Shown here: positions 23,595-32,466 of the stretch, piece by piece
Numbering within the stretch: the first letter of the stretch is position 1
Layout of the letters: the number at the start of each line of letters is the position of its first letter
Assembly: GCA_027623235.1 (NCBI GenBank)
Contig: JAQBVJ010000081.1
Location: 1 to 33,404, forward strand
DNA length: 33,404 nt
Direction: 5' to 3'
Source of the DNA: Planctomycetota bacterium
GTDB taxonomy: Bacteria; Planctomycetota; Planctomycetia; Planctomycetales; Planctomycetaceae
The notes under the pieces: model-generated
What the model saw: only the letters and a program-made list of their open reading frames with translations
What the model was told of the DNA's origin: nothing
The model's database searches: none
Made by a program: the position numbers and the translations under genes

Positions 23595-24320
23595 CTACTT
23601 GATCGGCCCCCAGATCTTCTCCAGCAGCGAGAACATCTTCGGGTCGTGCTCCTTCAGCTCGGCTCGAACGAACGGGTAGAAGTCGTTCATGCCGAAGTAC
23701 GCCTCAGTGGACTCGGCGAAGTACTCCTTGTGATTGTTCAGGCCGTAGTGCTTCACTTTCGCTCCGGTGAAGAGGAGCACTTTTTCGTAGCTGCCGTTTC
23801 CTTTGATGTTTTCGTAAGCCTCGATGATCGCTTCGTTGTCGAAGCTCAAAACCTGATCGTGGTACGAGTGAGCCAGTTCGTGGAGCACGACGTACGGGTG
23901 CTTCGCCCACATGTGCCGGTCGAACAACTGCCTGGCCCGCGGCAGGTGTACGTGCTTGACGAGCCGTGGGTCGTGGCCGTTCGCCTTCAGCCATCCCTTG
24001 TCCGGGTGGTACTGCATATTTCCGAGCTCGCCGTCCAGTTCGAGCCAGATACGAAGCTTCTGCAACTCCGCCACACGCTCCTCCGGCACGATGTATTTGA
24101 CTCGTTGAAGGTGATTGGCGAGCGCCACAAAGGCTTTGTCCCCGACCTCTTTCCCTTCTTCGGAAAGCAGCTTCGGGTCGACCGCGACCGTCCAGCCTTC
24201 GATTTCCTTTTCGACGGGGTCGTAGAATTTCTTGTCCGCCTTGTCTTTCGTTTCTTCGGCAGCGTGAAGAGGGTTCACGAAAAGAACCAGCAGCAAAGCG
24301 AGCGTTGAATACAGTTTCAT
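23595..24320 (-). CDS. Secreted zincin-type metallopeptidase
   Basis: A probable zinc-dependent peptidase outside the cytoplasm. The ATG at 24320 gives a signal peptide (MKLYSTLALLLVLFVNPLHA, residues 1-20) and a 241-aa precursor; the longer frame to 24590 adds 90 residues without homology and is rejected. The metal site is HELAHSYHD, with HELAH at 147-151 (two His ligands and catalytic Glu148). A second conserved stretch, HKEYFAESTEAYFGMNDFYP (197-216), offers Glu203 as third ligand, the arrangement seen in gluzincins such as the anthrax lethal factor-like group. The N-terminal half has mixed strands and helices. It faces the ABC fusion tail to tail, 47 bases apart. Substrate unknown. Confidence 0.8.
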   Translation of the reverse strand: MKLYSTLALLLVLFVNPLHAAEETKDKADKKFYDPVEKEIEGWTVAVDPKLLSEEGKEVGDKAFVALANHLQRVKYIVPEERVAELQKLRIWLELDGELGNMQYHPDKGWLKANGHDPRLVKHVHLPRARQLFDRHMWAKHPYVVLHELAHSYHDQVLSFDNEAIIEAYENIKGNGSYEKVLLFTGAKVKHYGLNNHKEYFAESTEAYFGMNDFYPFVRAELKEHDPKMFSLLEKIWGPIK

Positions 24321-24578
24321 GGGGAGCCTTTTCCAGGTGGGACGGAACTCGCGCGGCTGCAGCGAGCTGACTGTCGAGGCGCAAAAGCCGGCTGGATCAT
24401 AGTCGGCAGTCAGTGGCACGGCGACTTTGCCACGGACTCTGATCGTGTCGCCAAGCCACTTCTGGAATGTTTGACAAGTGATCCTGTCGAGAGAGCGAGG
24501 CCCTGCGTCACTGCGCCCCTCGGTTTTCAACGCGGAGAGCACCGGAGAATTCAGCGGCACTCGATCAACCGGTCGCTT

Positions 24579-24774
24579 GTGCTTTGTCAAAGCGGGATTT
24601 ACGGGTCGTGGTTTCCGTGGCGTAAGCTTCCAGCTTGCGATGTTCGGTCACAGAACGTTGGCAAGCAGGATGCTTACCCCACTTTTCAGCCCTGACAAAG
24701 CACTTGCCTGGCTTATCCACGACCCTCGCAGGGTGGGTGCAGCAAGCCTCGACCCAGCCTACGAACAATCCGGG
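24579..24774. repeat. Nested palindromic repeat cluster downstream of the secretin-like gene
   Basis: An 11-bp perfect inverted repeat GTGCTTTGTCA/TGACAAAGCAC (24579-24589 and 24693-24703) encloses two similar hairpins of the form NGCAAGCN-GGA-NGCTTACN, in opposite orientation (24621-24639 and 24660-24678). A further module, ggtgggtgcagcaagcc followed by gacccagcctac (about 24732-24762), runs up to the stop codon of the large minus-strand gene. Nothing coding is apparent in the 454-base gap 24321-24774; the first 250 bases show no feature I can name. Confidence 0.6.
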
Positions 24775-27405
24775 CTAATTGACGATGATGGCGCCGTTCT
24801 GGGGGATTCCCGGATTTTCGTTCGGCTGCTCGCCGTTCTTGTTTTTGCCCTTCTGGTCGGGCTGCTGCTGTGGCGGCTTCGGGCCGAAGATTTTGTGCAG
24901 TTTCTCCTGCAGCAGTCGCGGGTTGACTCGCGAGTCGATCTGGATCACCTGGACAGCGGAGTTGGGTTTCGCTGCCTCATCGAGTGCCTCGACAATCTGT
25001 CCCACGTTTTCCAGCAGCCCGCCGCCAGCAGACACGATCAGCGTATTTGAGACACTGTCCACTCCGATCGAGAGCTGGCCCTTGAACTTGATGCGTTGCT
25101 CCTGGCTCTCCTCGCCCTCACCCTCGCCGCCTCCGTAGATGTAAGTCACGCCGCGGTCGGCCGGACGTTCCTTGTCATCACCCCGCTGGTTTTGTTGCAG
25201 CGCCTTGTCGTTTTCGCTGAGCAGATCGCGGTACACATCTTTGATGGCCTCGGCGATGACCGTTGCCTGTGTGTATTTCAACTGGAAGATTTTCGTTTTC
25301 CGAATCGCGTGCGCCTCTGTCGACTGCGGACGGTCGTAGATCGCGATGAGCTCTTCGATCATTCGCAGCTGATCGCGGGTGGCTCCCTGAACAAGGATCG
25401 TGTGTGAGTCCCGGTCGGAGATGATTTTCAACGGCTTGCGATTGGAAAGCCGTCGCGGTCCGGAGTCTTTTTTCGCGGTCGGAACCATTCCGAAGAACGG
25501 GTCGAACTCCATTCCGCCACCTTTTTCGCCGGCTTCGATTTCCGCTTTGAACACGTCGTGAAGAATGAGCTCAATGCCGAGTGCCCACGTATCCGGATAT
25601 TTGAGCTGGATGACTTTCCAGTCGCGGCGAGGCGGCGCGAACTCGGCGAGAGTTTCTTCGAGCGCGTCCAGCGCGCGGGTGTCGTCGGACTCGAAGTAGA
25701 TTTCGCCGGCGGGTATCACGCGGATGTGGATCGGAGAGTCCAGAGGCTCGACGGGACTTCGTTCGGATGAGGAGCCGGATTGAGTCGCCGCTGCACGATC
25801 TTTCCGCAGTCGCTCGATCAGCTGACGAAGCCGCTCGGCTTCCGGGTCGGATTCGTTTGTGGTCGCTTCGGCTGCATCTGGTTTTACAGTTCCTGTCGGC
25901 TTCTCGCCGGTATTGCGGCGAGGCGGAGTCGTCTGCGGAGCTTCCTGCGGCTTTGCTTCTTCCGCCTGACGTCGGCTGACTTCCAGCAGTCGGAAGTACC
26001 CCGGATCGATCGCCGCGGTCGGGACTCCTTTTGATTCCGCTTTCGCCAGCAGGGCAGGGGGTTTGTTGTCTTTTGAGGCGCGAGGTGAAACCGGATCCAG
26101 CTGGTCAGGAGAAACCGGAGACTGAGGTTGATCGTCTTCAATCGGCAGTTCAGGCAGCGGAGCAATGTCGAGCCTGTTGCGGCCTCGCGACGGCCAGGTT
26201 TTCTCAAGTGTGTCGATCAGCTTGAGAGCCTCTTCGAGCGACTCGACCTGAAACGAGCGTCGTCGATTCGCGTTGCCGCGCGGGTCGGTGAGCTCACCCA
26301 GCTCAACCAGCAGATTCTGAATCTGTCCGAGTTCCAGTTCGTTGCACCACAGCAGCAGCCGGTTGTACTCGAGGTCGGCGTCGATCCGGAACGAGTCATC
26401 ATTGGATTCCTGCTGCTGTCCGCCACCGCCGCCACCGAATCCTCCAAATTCGTTATAGAAAAAACTTCGACGCTGCGGGTCCTCTTTCTTCTCGACCTCG
26501 GTCCCCAGCATGAATCGGATGGAACCTGCGACGTAGTCGGCGTCGTGTTTACGCAGCGGGATGACGTGAAAGTGCCGGCTGCTGCCATCCAGCTTCTTGA
26601 CGAGCATTTCGATGATGATGTGGTCGGACCGAGGGCCGCTGACGATCAAAGCTCGCTTGCCGGTGTCGATTTGAATCCGCGTTCGCGGCGTGACGCCACC
26701 GAGCTCTTCAAGGATCGTGAGAAATGTCTGCGGGTTGAGACTGGCCAGACGGTAGACCTCCGTCTCAGAGACGGAACTCAGTCGCGAATCCGAAATACCG
26801 GGTCTCTTGTCGATGATCTCAATGGCTTCTGCGATGAGTGCCATCTTGTCCGGCGGAGCGTTCACGAGAATCTCGTTGTCCCGTACGTTGGCGACGATGT
26901 GGACTTTCTCAGCCGGCTTCTGTCTCTTGCCTCCCCCAGCGGCAGCGGCCTGAGCGGCCTGCATCATCTGCTGCTGTTGCTGCATCATCTGCTGCATCAT
27001 CGCCGGGTTCATCATCCCGCCTCCGTCGCCCGTGCTGACGGATTCGCCCAGCAGTCCCTTGAGCTGATCGACGACGTCCTCCGCCCGGACGTACTTCAGC
27101 GGGAACGGGCGGACGAGACGTTGGTCGTCCTCGCCCGACTGTTCATCGCGAATGACGTTGCGAATTTCACGCAGGTTGATGACCGCGTCCATCGCCTCCA
27201 GGCGGTTCGTTCGCGAGAGCGCGACGAGCTTGCCGTTTGGACTTTTCATCGGGGCCAGTTCTTCAACGGCATCCGCAGCGAGCATCGACTTCAGAGCGAA
27301 GGAGATTTTCACAAACTCATGGTCGAGCCGAATGTCGAGCTCGTCTTCCGAGATTCGCGGAACGAGCGACGGGTCGATCGTCGCGATTTTTCGAACCGAC
27401 ATCAT
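24775..27405 (-). CDS. Secretin N-domain (GspD/NolW-like) repeat protein, downstream part of a frameshifted gene
   Basis: Built from repeated secretin_N-type domains, known from the periplasmic rings of type II/III secretion secretins. At least five repeats are seen, each opening with a pattern like IQLKYPDTWALGIELILHDV, FQLKYTQATVIAEAIKDV, RPFPLKYVRAEDVVDQL, YRLASLNPQTFLTILEEL or HVIPLRKHDADYVAGSI and closing with a TILVQGA/RALIVSG/NTLIVSA strand. I see no C-terminal secretin pore domain. A Met/Gln-rich run (MMQQMMQQQQQMMQAA, near residues 137-152) and Pro-rich linkers separate domains. The first ATG, 27405, is not the natural start: the same frame reads upstream as family sequence (WPDVLRWLKRV to LLTRGFTILVNGE) to 27588, where a 5-base duplication throws the signal-peptide part (27558-27974) out of frame. 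Confidence 0.8.
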   Translation of the reverse strand: MMSVRKIATIDPSLVPRISEDELDIRLDHEFVKISFALKSMLAADAVEELAPMKSPNGKLVALSRTNRLEAMDAVINLREIRNVIRDEQSGEDDQRLVRPFPLKYVRAEDVVDQLKGLLGESVSTGDGGGMMNPAMMQQMMQQQQQMMQAAQAAAAGGGKRQKPAEKVHIVANVRDNEILVNAPPDKMALIAEAIEIIDKRPGISDSRLSSVSETEVYRLASLNPQTFLTILEELGGVTPRTRIQIDTGKRALIVSGPRSDHIIIEMLVKKLDGSSRHFHVIPLRKHDADYVAGSIRFMLGTEVEKKEDPQRRSFFYNEFGGFGGGGGGQQQESNDDSFRIDADLEYNRLLLWCNELELGQIQNLLVELGELTDPRGNANRRRSFQVESLEEALKLIDTLEKTWPSRGRNRLDIAPLPELPIEDDQPQSPVSPDQLDPVSPRASKDNKPPALLAKAESKGVPTAAIDPGYFRLLEVSRRQAEEAKPQEAPQTTPPRRNTGEKPTGTVKPDAAEATTNESDPEAERLRQLIERLRKDRAAATQSGSSSERSPVEPLDSPIHIRVIPAGEIYFESDDTRALDALEETLAEFAPPRRDWKVIQLKYPDTWALGIELILHDVFKAEIEAGEKGGGMEFDPFFGMVPTAKKDSGPRRLSNRKPLKIISDRDSHTILVQGATRDQLRMIEELIAIYDRPQSTEAHAIRKTKIFQLKYTQATVIAEAIKDVYRDLLSENDKALQQNQRGDDKERPADRGVTYIYGGGEGEGEESQEQRIKFKGQLSIGVDSVSNTLIVSAGGGLLENVGQIVEALDEAAKPNSAVQVIQIDSRVNPRLLQEKLHKIFGPKPPQQQPDQKGKNKNGEQPNENPGIPQNGAIIVN

Positions 27406-27557
27406 CTCGCCGTTGACCAGAATCGTGAACCCTCGCGTCAGCAGGTGACGGTTCAGAATGTCTCGAATTTCCGGGACGGAATACCGTCGCGACGTGACGA
27501 CGTTGATGTAGCCTTTGGGCAGTTCGTCCCAGTCGAGGCTTGTTATAGAGACTCGCT

Positions 27558-27974
27558 TCAGCCATCGCAGGACGTCAGGCCAGGCCAGGTCTGGCCGCTG
27601 AAGCTGAGGCTCAGTTTTCCGTCAGTGCCTGGTTCGGCGAGAAGCTCACGCGGGTCGGCGGCCGTCTCTGGCTTTTCCGGCCGGACAATGAATTCCGGCA
27701 CGGGCTTTTTGTTCTCGTCTGGCTTGCTGGCGCCTGCGGGTTGCTGGCCAGTCGGCGGCTGCACTGGTTGTGGTTGTCCCGGCTGCATCTGAGCTGGCTG
27801 CGCGCCTACGGGAAGCGTCGGCTGGGGATTCGTGATGATCACGCCGGTCGGACTGCCGTCGCTGTAAACCTCCTGCACAGGCTCGGCAATGAACACTTGC
27901 GTTTGAGCGGTCGCAGAATTGAAACACGCACACAGACACACGATGCCTGACAGAATTCGAAAATGATTCAACAT
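27558..27974 (-). CDS. N-terminal signal-peptide part of the frameshifted secretin N-domain gene
   Basis: Starts at ATG 27974 behind GGAAG (a GTG two codons earlier is possible). It carries a signal peptide (MLNHFRILSGIVCLCACF, cleaved near ATAQ), then a Pro/Gln-rich linker (QPAQMQPGQPQPVQPPTG) and PEFIVRPEKPETAADP. The segment KLSLSFSGQTWP begins the conserved domain; after this the frame reads GLTSCDG and stops. Removing one copy of the duplicated 5 bases restores WPDVLRWLKRVSITSLDWDE and joins it to the 876-codon frame. Alone, the product would be an exported fragment of about 138 aa. It diverges from the second DUF1501 gene across about 360 bases. Confidence 0.75.
   Translation of the reverse strand: MLNHFRILSGIVCLCACFNSATAQTQVFIAEPVQEVYSDGSPTGVIITNPQPTLPVGAQPAQMQPGQPQPVQPPTGQQPAGASKPDENKKPVPEFIVRPEKPETAADPRELLAEPGTDGKLSLSFSGQTWPGLTSCDG
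27576..27590. repeat. 5-bp tandem duplication causing a frameshift
   Basis: The plus strand reads caggc-caggc-caggt. With one caggc unit removed, the minus strand encodes an unbroken protein of about 1,060 aa that keeps family-like sequence across the junction. Slipped-strand duplication, a phase-variable switch, or a sequencing/assembly error are all possible. Confidence 0.75.
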
Positions 27975-28334
27975 AGTCACTTCCAGTCAGAGTCCTGTCG
28001 CTACTACTCCAGTAGTCGAGGCATTATGGAGAGGCAGGGGAAGGCAAAGCAACACCCGCATAGGAAAGGCCGAGGAACTCACATTTGCCGCCGCCGGTCA
28101 TGCAAATCTGACTGGTCTTCGGAGTGATTCACGACGGAGAGACGTCATTCGGTGGCATTTTCGTCTGCAGATCCAGGAGCGCCGGACAGAATCAGTAATA
28201 CGGTTGTCCGTGACAGCGGGAGTGGTCGATGATTCCTGCTGGCAGAAACAGATTGTCACGGATCAAGAGGCTCCGATACGATCGACCCTCGTCATAACTG
28301 GCCACCGCAACGCAGGCTGCTCAGAGAACAAATC
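27975..28334. other. Intergenic region between divergent secretin-like and DUF1501 genes
   Basis: About 360 bases with no convincing gene. A 9-bp inverted repeat TCCGTGACA/TGTCACGGA (28207-28215 and 28254-28262) lies about 72 bases before the DUF1501 start and could be a regulator site or structured leader. A small palindrome around actactccagtagt lies near 28005. Promoter boxes are not recognisable. Confidence 0.45.
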
Positions 28335-29744
28335 ATGCTGACACTCATGGATCCTCGCCCGGACAAAACGTGTCAGGGGCTCGCTCGCCGCGAGTTTCTG
28401 CGTGTCGGCACGCTCGGATTTGGTGGACTCTCGCTGGCCTCTCTACTGCGAACTCAAGCCGAGGCGGCATTGCCACCGAATGTGGTGAGGCCGAAGTCCG
28501 TTGTCCTGCTGTTTCTGCAGGGTGGACCGTCTCATATCGAGTTCTTCGATCCAAAAATGACGGCGCCGGCCGAGTTTCACAGCGTCAACGGCGAGATCCA
28601 GACGACGCATCCGGGAATCACGTTCGGCAGCACGTTTCCGCAGCTCGCGCAGCTGGCCAGCCAATTCTCAATTGTCAGGTCGTACGGGTCGAAGAATGCC
28701 GGGCACAGCTACGGCAGTGTGGTCAGCGGACGCAACCCGCTCGAGGCGAGTGCGAGTTCGGTTTACGCGCGAGTCGTCGGCACGAACAACCCGCTGACCG
28801 GCATTCCGACCAACACGCTGATTCTGCCCGAGGCGATCGACCCGGACCTGAAGCTTGGCAGCAACTTTGAAACCGGCGCGCTGCCGACGCTGACTCAGGC
28901 CGGACAGCTCGGCAAAAACTTCGAGGCGTTCAATCCGATCGGCGGCGGCGAGCTCAAACAGAACATGGAGCTGAAGCTGACTGCGGAGAGGTTCGGTGAT
29001 CGACGCCAGCTGCTCAGCGGTCTCGACCAGATTCGACGCGACATCGACTCGCAAGGGCTGCTCGAATTCACCGACGAGTATCAGCAGCAGGCCTTCGACG
29101 TGATCGCCAACGGAGCGGCCAGCGCGTTTGATCTTTCAAAAGAAGATCCGAAAACGATCGACCGCTACGACACCTCGCACTTCTTCACCAATGAAGAGGT
29201 TCAAAAGTGGGGCGACATGCGGCGGTCCAGCAACCTGCTCGGGCGACAGATGCTGATGGCGCGTCGGCTGTGCGAGGCGGGTTGCGGGTTCGTCACGGTC
29301 TCTGACTGCGGATGGGACATGCACAGCAACGGGAACAGCCCGAAAAATCTGGGTGGGATGAAGTGGCTCGGCTCACAGGTCGATCACGCGGTGGCCGCGT
29401 TCATTCGAGATGTCGAGGAACGAGGACTTTCCGACGACATCCTGCTGGTCGTGACCGGCGAGATGGGTCGAACTCCACGGATCAACGGCAACGGCGGACG
29501 GGATCACTACGGTGAGCTGACTCCGCTGCTGCTTTCCGGTGGTGGGCTGAAAATGGGACAGGTCATCGGCCAGTCCGACCGCACGGCCTCCCGCCCCGCG
29601 ACGGAGCCGTTTGACCCGTCTCACCTGTTCGCAACGATCATGCACACGCTGTTCGACGTCGGCGAACTGCGACTGGTTCAAAGTGTGCCGCGGGACATCC
29701 TGCAGATCATCAACCGGGACGAACCGATCACCGGTCTGCTTTGA
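28335..29744 (+). CDS. DUF1501 family protein (second copy)
   Basis: Same superfamily as the copy at 18.6-20 kb but clearly divergent, so not a recent duplicate. The start MLTLMDPRP is typical of this subgroup; the export signal follows as ARREFLRVGTLGFGGLSLASLL (residues 17-38). Core motifs are VVLLFLQGGPSHIEFFDPKM, KNAGHSYGSVVSGRNP, MARRLCEAGCGFVTVSDCGW, VTGEMGRTPRINGNGGRDHY and, near the end, SHLFATIMHTLFDVGELR. The length of 469 aa is normal. Its own transcription unit: it diverges from the secretin-like gene and faces the ABC permease tail to tail with only 18 bases between. No DUF1549/DUF1553 partner. Enzymatic role unknown. Confidence 0.92.
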   Translation: MLTLMDPRPDKTCQGLARREFLRVGTLGFGGLSLASLLRTQAEAALPPNVVRPKSVVLLFLQGGPSHIEFFDPKMTAPAEFHSVNGEIQTTHPGITFGSTFPQLAQLASQFSIVRSYGSKNAGHSYGSVVSGRNPLEASASSVYARVVGTNNPLTGIPTNTLILPEAIDPDLKLGSNFETGALPTLTQAGQLGKNFEAFNPIGGGELKQNMELKLTAERFGDRRQLLSGLDQIRRDIDSQGLLEFTDEYQQQAFDVIANGAASAFDLSKEDPKTIDRYDTSHFFTNEEVQKWGDMRRSSNLLGRQMLMARRLCEAGCGFVTVSDCGWDMHSNGNSPKNLGGMKWLGSQVDHAVAAFIRDVEERGLSDDILLVVTGEMGRTPRINGNGGRDHYGELTPLLLSGGGLKMGQVIGQSDRTASRPATEPFDPSHLFATIMHTLFDVGELRLVQSVPRDILQIINRDEPITGLL

Positions 29745-29762
29745 GCTTACGTCGCTTTGAGC

Positions 29763-31376
29763 CTACGTTGCCTCTGCGGGCGCCGACTTCTCGTCAGCCG
29801 ACGGTGACATCGCCCTGGGCGAGGCTCCTCTTGCCTGGTACCTCACCAGCTCCATGATTCCCGTCCATGCGGATCGCACGTTGATCAGCACGGCGACAAA
29901 GGCGACGGCGATCAGCATGTTGATGACTGCCTCGGCCGAGCTCGAAGTTCCGTTGGCCAGCATGTCGAGGGTTGTGAACGGATTGCTCATGTACATCAGC
30001 GAGTAGCCGTAGCGGTACTCAACCAGCCCGAAGGCATACGGCAGATAAGGAGCGATCATGGCCATCGCGCCCATGAGGACGACCAGGACTCGTGCATGAG
30101 CCGGGCGAATCTCAGGAGTAATTTTCCGTCCCCAGCGACCGACGGCGGATCCGAATCCGATGTACGCAACGATGTAGCACGGCAGGGCGATTCCCCAATA
30201 GGTCAGCCAGGGTTCCCACGTCCCCGCGTAGCCAAACGTCTGACCCCAGATTCCGAATTGGCTGATGGCGAAGATCACAGCCAGGTGCAGCAGCAGGTAG
30301 ACGAAGCCTCGACTGCCTCCCGGCATGAACGGGGCGATCAGAAGTCGGCCGACAAGTGATTTCGGCATGTTTCGTCGAATTCGACGTGACAGAAAATCGG
30401 TTTCTGTGGACGCAAATAACCCGACGATGAAACAGTGGATTGCGCTGACGGCAAGAAGACTGCCGATGGCCTCGTCCTCGACATAAGTCCCGCCAAAATA
30501 CATGCCAATTGCCAGGATGGCGATCCAGGCAAGCAGAAACTGCAGACTGCAGATTATTCGAATTCCACTGCTGCGATTGTCCGACTCAAACGTCAGACGA
30601 GAGATCGCGATTTTCTGAAACAGAAGAAAATACGTCGCGACACCCGTGAGCGTGCAGCCGACTCCCCACCAGAATTCCTCGTCTTCGAACGGGATTGGGT
30701 TACTCATCATCATGGGGCCGACGGCGAACACGAAGAACAGCTGCCACACCAGCAGCACGAGCATTCCGATCGTGTTGAAAGCCTGCCACTGGCGGCTGGC
30801 CGAAAGAGTGCTGAGCATCAGCGCGATCATGCAGGTGGTCGTCGACCACAAGAACGCGCCCAGCAACATGAACGCGACGAGCGGCAGGTCGAAGCCCTGC
30901 AGCAATGACGTGAACGCGATGAACGGAGCAATCGCGGAATAGAAAATCAGAATCTGCACCACAGAGCTGCTGAGCTTTCCGCGCACGATCTGGCCGGGTG
31001 TCAGCGTCGAGATGCTCAATAGTTCGTACGTGTTGTGGTCCCGCTCGTTAAGCATGCTGCGGAACGCGCCGAATGGAACGACCAGGAAAATCGCGAAGGA
31101 CAGCACCCAGTAGTAGAACATGAAAAAGGCTCGGCCGGCCGAGCCGAATTCGATCGCGGGCCCTGCCCAAAGAGCACCGCCTGCGGAAATCAGCCAGGCC
31201 ACGACGAGAAGCAGCATGAACGTGATTGTGAACTGCCGGCTTTTCAGAGCCTGGCGGGTTTCTTTGACGAGGATCGGGTTCATCCGATCGCTGGCCTGGT
31301 CGCCCCATTCCGAGAGGCGATCGGTCAGGCTGGGCGAATCAGGTGCCGATTCGGCGGGCAGTGCGACGTCGCTCAT
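29763..31376 (-). CDS. ABC-2 type transporter permease
   Basis: Membrane part of a second ABC exporter. The ATG at 31376 is chosen because it overlaps the ATPase stop as TAATG; the longer frame upstream only reads the ATPase gene in another frame. The 537-aa product has about twelve membrane segments. An N-terminal cytoplasmic stretch ends with NPILVKETRQALKSRQF, the conserved entry to the first span in this family, and LNERDHNTYELLSISTLTPGQIVRGK is the coupling region after the second span. The C-terminal 30 residues are Ala/Ser/Pro-rich and polar. Twice the size of a simple ABC-2 permease, it could form the pore by itself or as a dimer. Substrate unknown. Confidence 0.9.
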   Translation of the reverse strand: MSDVALPAESAPDSPSLTDRLSEWGDQASDRMNPILVKETRQALKSRQFTITFMLLLVVAWLISAGGALWAGPAIEFGSAGRAFFMFYYWVLSFAIFLVVPFGAFRSMLNERDHNTYELLSISTLTPGQIVRGKLSSSVVQILIFYSAIAPFIAFTSLLQGFDLPLVAFMLLGAFLWSTTTCMIALMLSTLSASRQWQAFNTIGMLVLLVWQLFFVFAVGPMMMSNPIPFEDEEFWWGVGCTLTGVATYFLLFQKIAISRLTFESDNRSSGIRIICSLQFLLAWIAILAIGMYFGGTYVEDEAIGSLLAVSAIHCFIVGLFASTETDFLSRRIRRNMPKSLVGRLLIAPFMPGGSRGFVYLLLHLAVIFAISQFGIWGQTFGYAGTWEPWLTYWGIALPCYIVAYIGFGSAVGRWGRKITPEIRPAHARVLVVLMGAMAMIAPYLPYAFGLVEYRYGYSLMYMSNPFTTLDMLANGTSSSAEAVINMLIAVAFVAVLINVRSAWTGIMELVRYQARGASPRAMSPSADEKSAPAEAT

Positions 31377-32413
31377 TACTGGGTGATTCCCTTCGTGATA
31401 TTCATAAAGGCGTCTTCCAGGCTGTGTGACTTCCCGTGGAACTCGATGACCGGAAGGCCGTCGTCGATAATTTTCTTCAGGAGATTCTGCTGGCCCTCGT
31501 CGTCGCCCTCGTAGTCGAACGTCGCGCGGCCGATGGCGCATTGGACCCGGCTGATGAAAGGCTGTTCCAGCAGCCACTTTTCGAGGCGATCGGTCTGGCC
31601 GTCGAGGTCGTCCGTCGAGGCGATTCTGGCGAGCAGAGTTCGGGTCGCTGTTTGCCCGGTGAAGCTTCTCTGCTGCTGCTCAATCTCCTTGATCGTCCCG
31701 TGAGCGAGAATCTGGCCCGCCTCGATGATGGCCGCCGAGTCACAGATCTCACCCAGCTCAGTCAGGATGTGCGAGCTGATCAGGACCGTCTTTCTCATCT
31801 CCGTGGCGAGCAGACGGATCAGTTCCCGCAGCTCGACGCGGGCGCGCGGATCGAGTCCGGCCGCCGGTTCGTCGAGCACCATCACCTGAGGATCGTGGAC
31901 GAGGCATCGTCCGAGTCCCAGCCGCTGCGACATACCCTTTGACAGAGTGTTGATCGCCTTGTCGGCCAGCTTTCGCAGCTCGGTAAAGACGAGCACATGG
32001 TCGACCGCGTCTCGCCGTTTGGCTCCGCGAAGCCCGTAGGCCCGCGCGTAAAAGTCGAGATACTCGACGACGTTCATGTTCGGGTATTTGCCGAAGCTGT
32101 CCGGCATGAAGCCGAGATACCGTCGCACTTTGTCGGGGTCATCGATGACCGAATAGCCGCACACGAAGGCGTCGCCAGCGGTGGGGACATCGAGCGTCGA
32201 GAGAATCCGCATCGACGTCGTCTTGCCGGCCCCGTTCGGGCCGATGTAGCCCATGACCTGACCGGGGTACGCTTTAAACGAGACATTGTCGACGGCTTTC
32301 AGCCGACCGAAAAAGCGGTGCAGATGCCGCAGTTCCAGTGCCGGCTCGCCACGCTGATCAACGGGCGGCGGTGCTTTGACGGCAGCGGAGGATTCGGTCG
32401 GCGTATCGGTCAT
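31376..32413 (-). CDS. ABC transporter ATP-binding protein
   Basis: ATPase partner of the permease encoded next. The 345-aa product has a variable N-terminal tail of about 24 residues, then Walker A GPNGAGKTT (58-66), signature LSKGMSQRLGLGR (157-169), Walker B VMVLDEPAAGLD (177-188) and the switch His in LISSHILTELGE. About 90 C-terminal residues after the nucleotide domain form the extra domain common in multidrug or gliding-type (GldA, CcmA) ATPases. It follows the receiver-HATPase gene by 53 bases on the same strand, so all three may be cotranscribed. The one-base overlap with the permease indicates translational coupling. Cargo not predictable. Confidence 0.93.
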   Translation of the reverse strand: MTDTPTESSAAVKAPPPVDQRGEPALELRHLHRFFGRLKAVDNVSFKAYPGQVMGYIGPNGAGKTTSMRILSTLDVPTAGDAFVCGYSVIDDPDKVRRYLGFMPDSFGKYPNMNVVEYLDFYARAYGLRGAKRRDAVDHVLVFTELRKLADKAINTLSKGMSQRLGLGRCLVHDPQVMVLDEPAAGLDPRARVELRELIRLLATEMRKTVLISSHILTELGEICDSAAIIEAGQILAHGTIKEIEQQQRSFTGQTATRTLLARIASTDDLDGQTDRLEKWLLEQPFISRVQCAIGRATFDYEGDDEGQQNLLKKIIDDGLPVIEFHGKSHSLEDAFMNITKGITQ

Positions 32414-32466
32414 GCGAGGGAATTCTTCGGGTTGGTTAAATTGGGATCCTCTTCCGGACTCGCCGC

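Noticed and set aside
24565..24768. 67-codon minus frame in the repeat cluster
   Set aside because: Made entirely of palindromic repeat modules, so not considered a gene.
26128..27792. 554-codon plus frame opposite the secretin-like gene
   Set aside because: Antisense to repeated secretin-N domains; it also runs through the 5-bp duplication but shows no family sequence.
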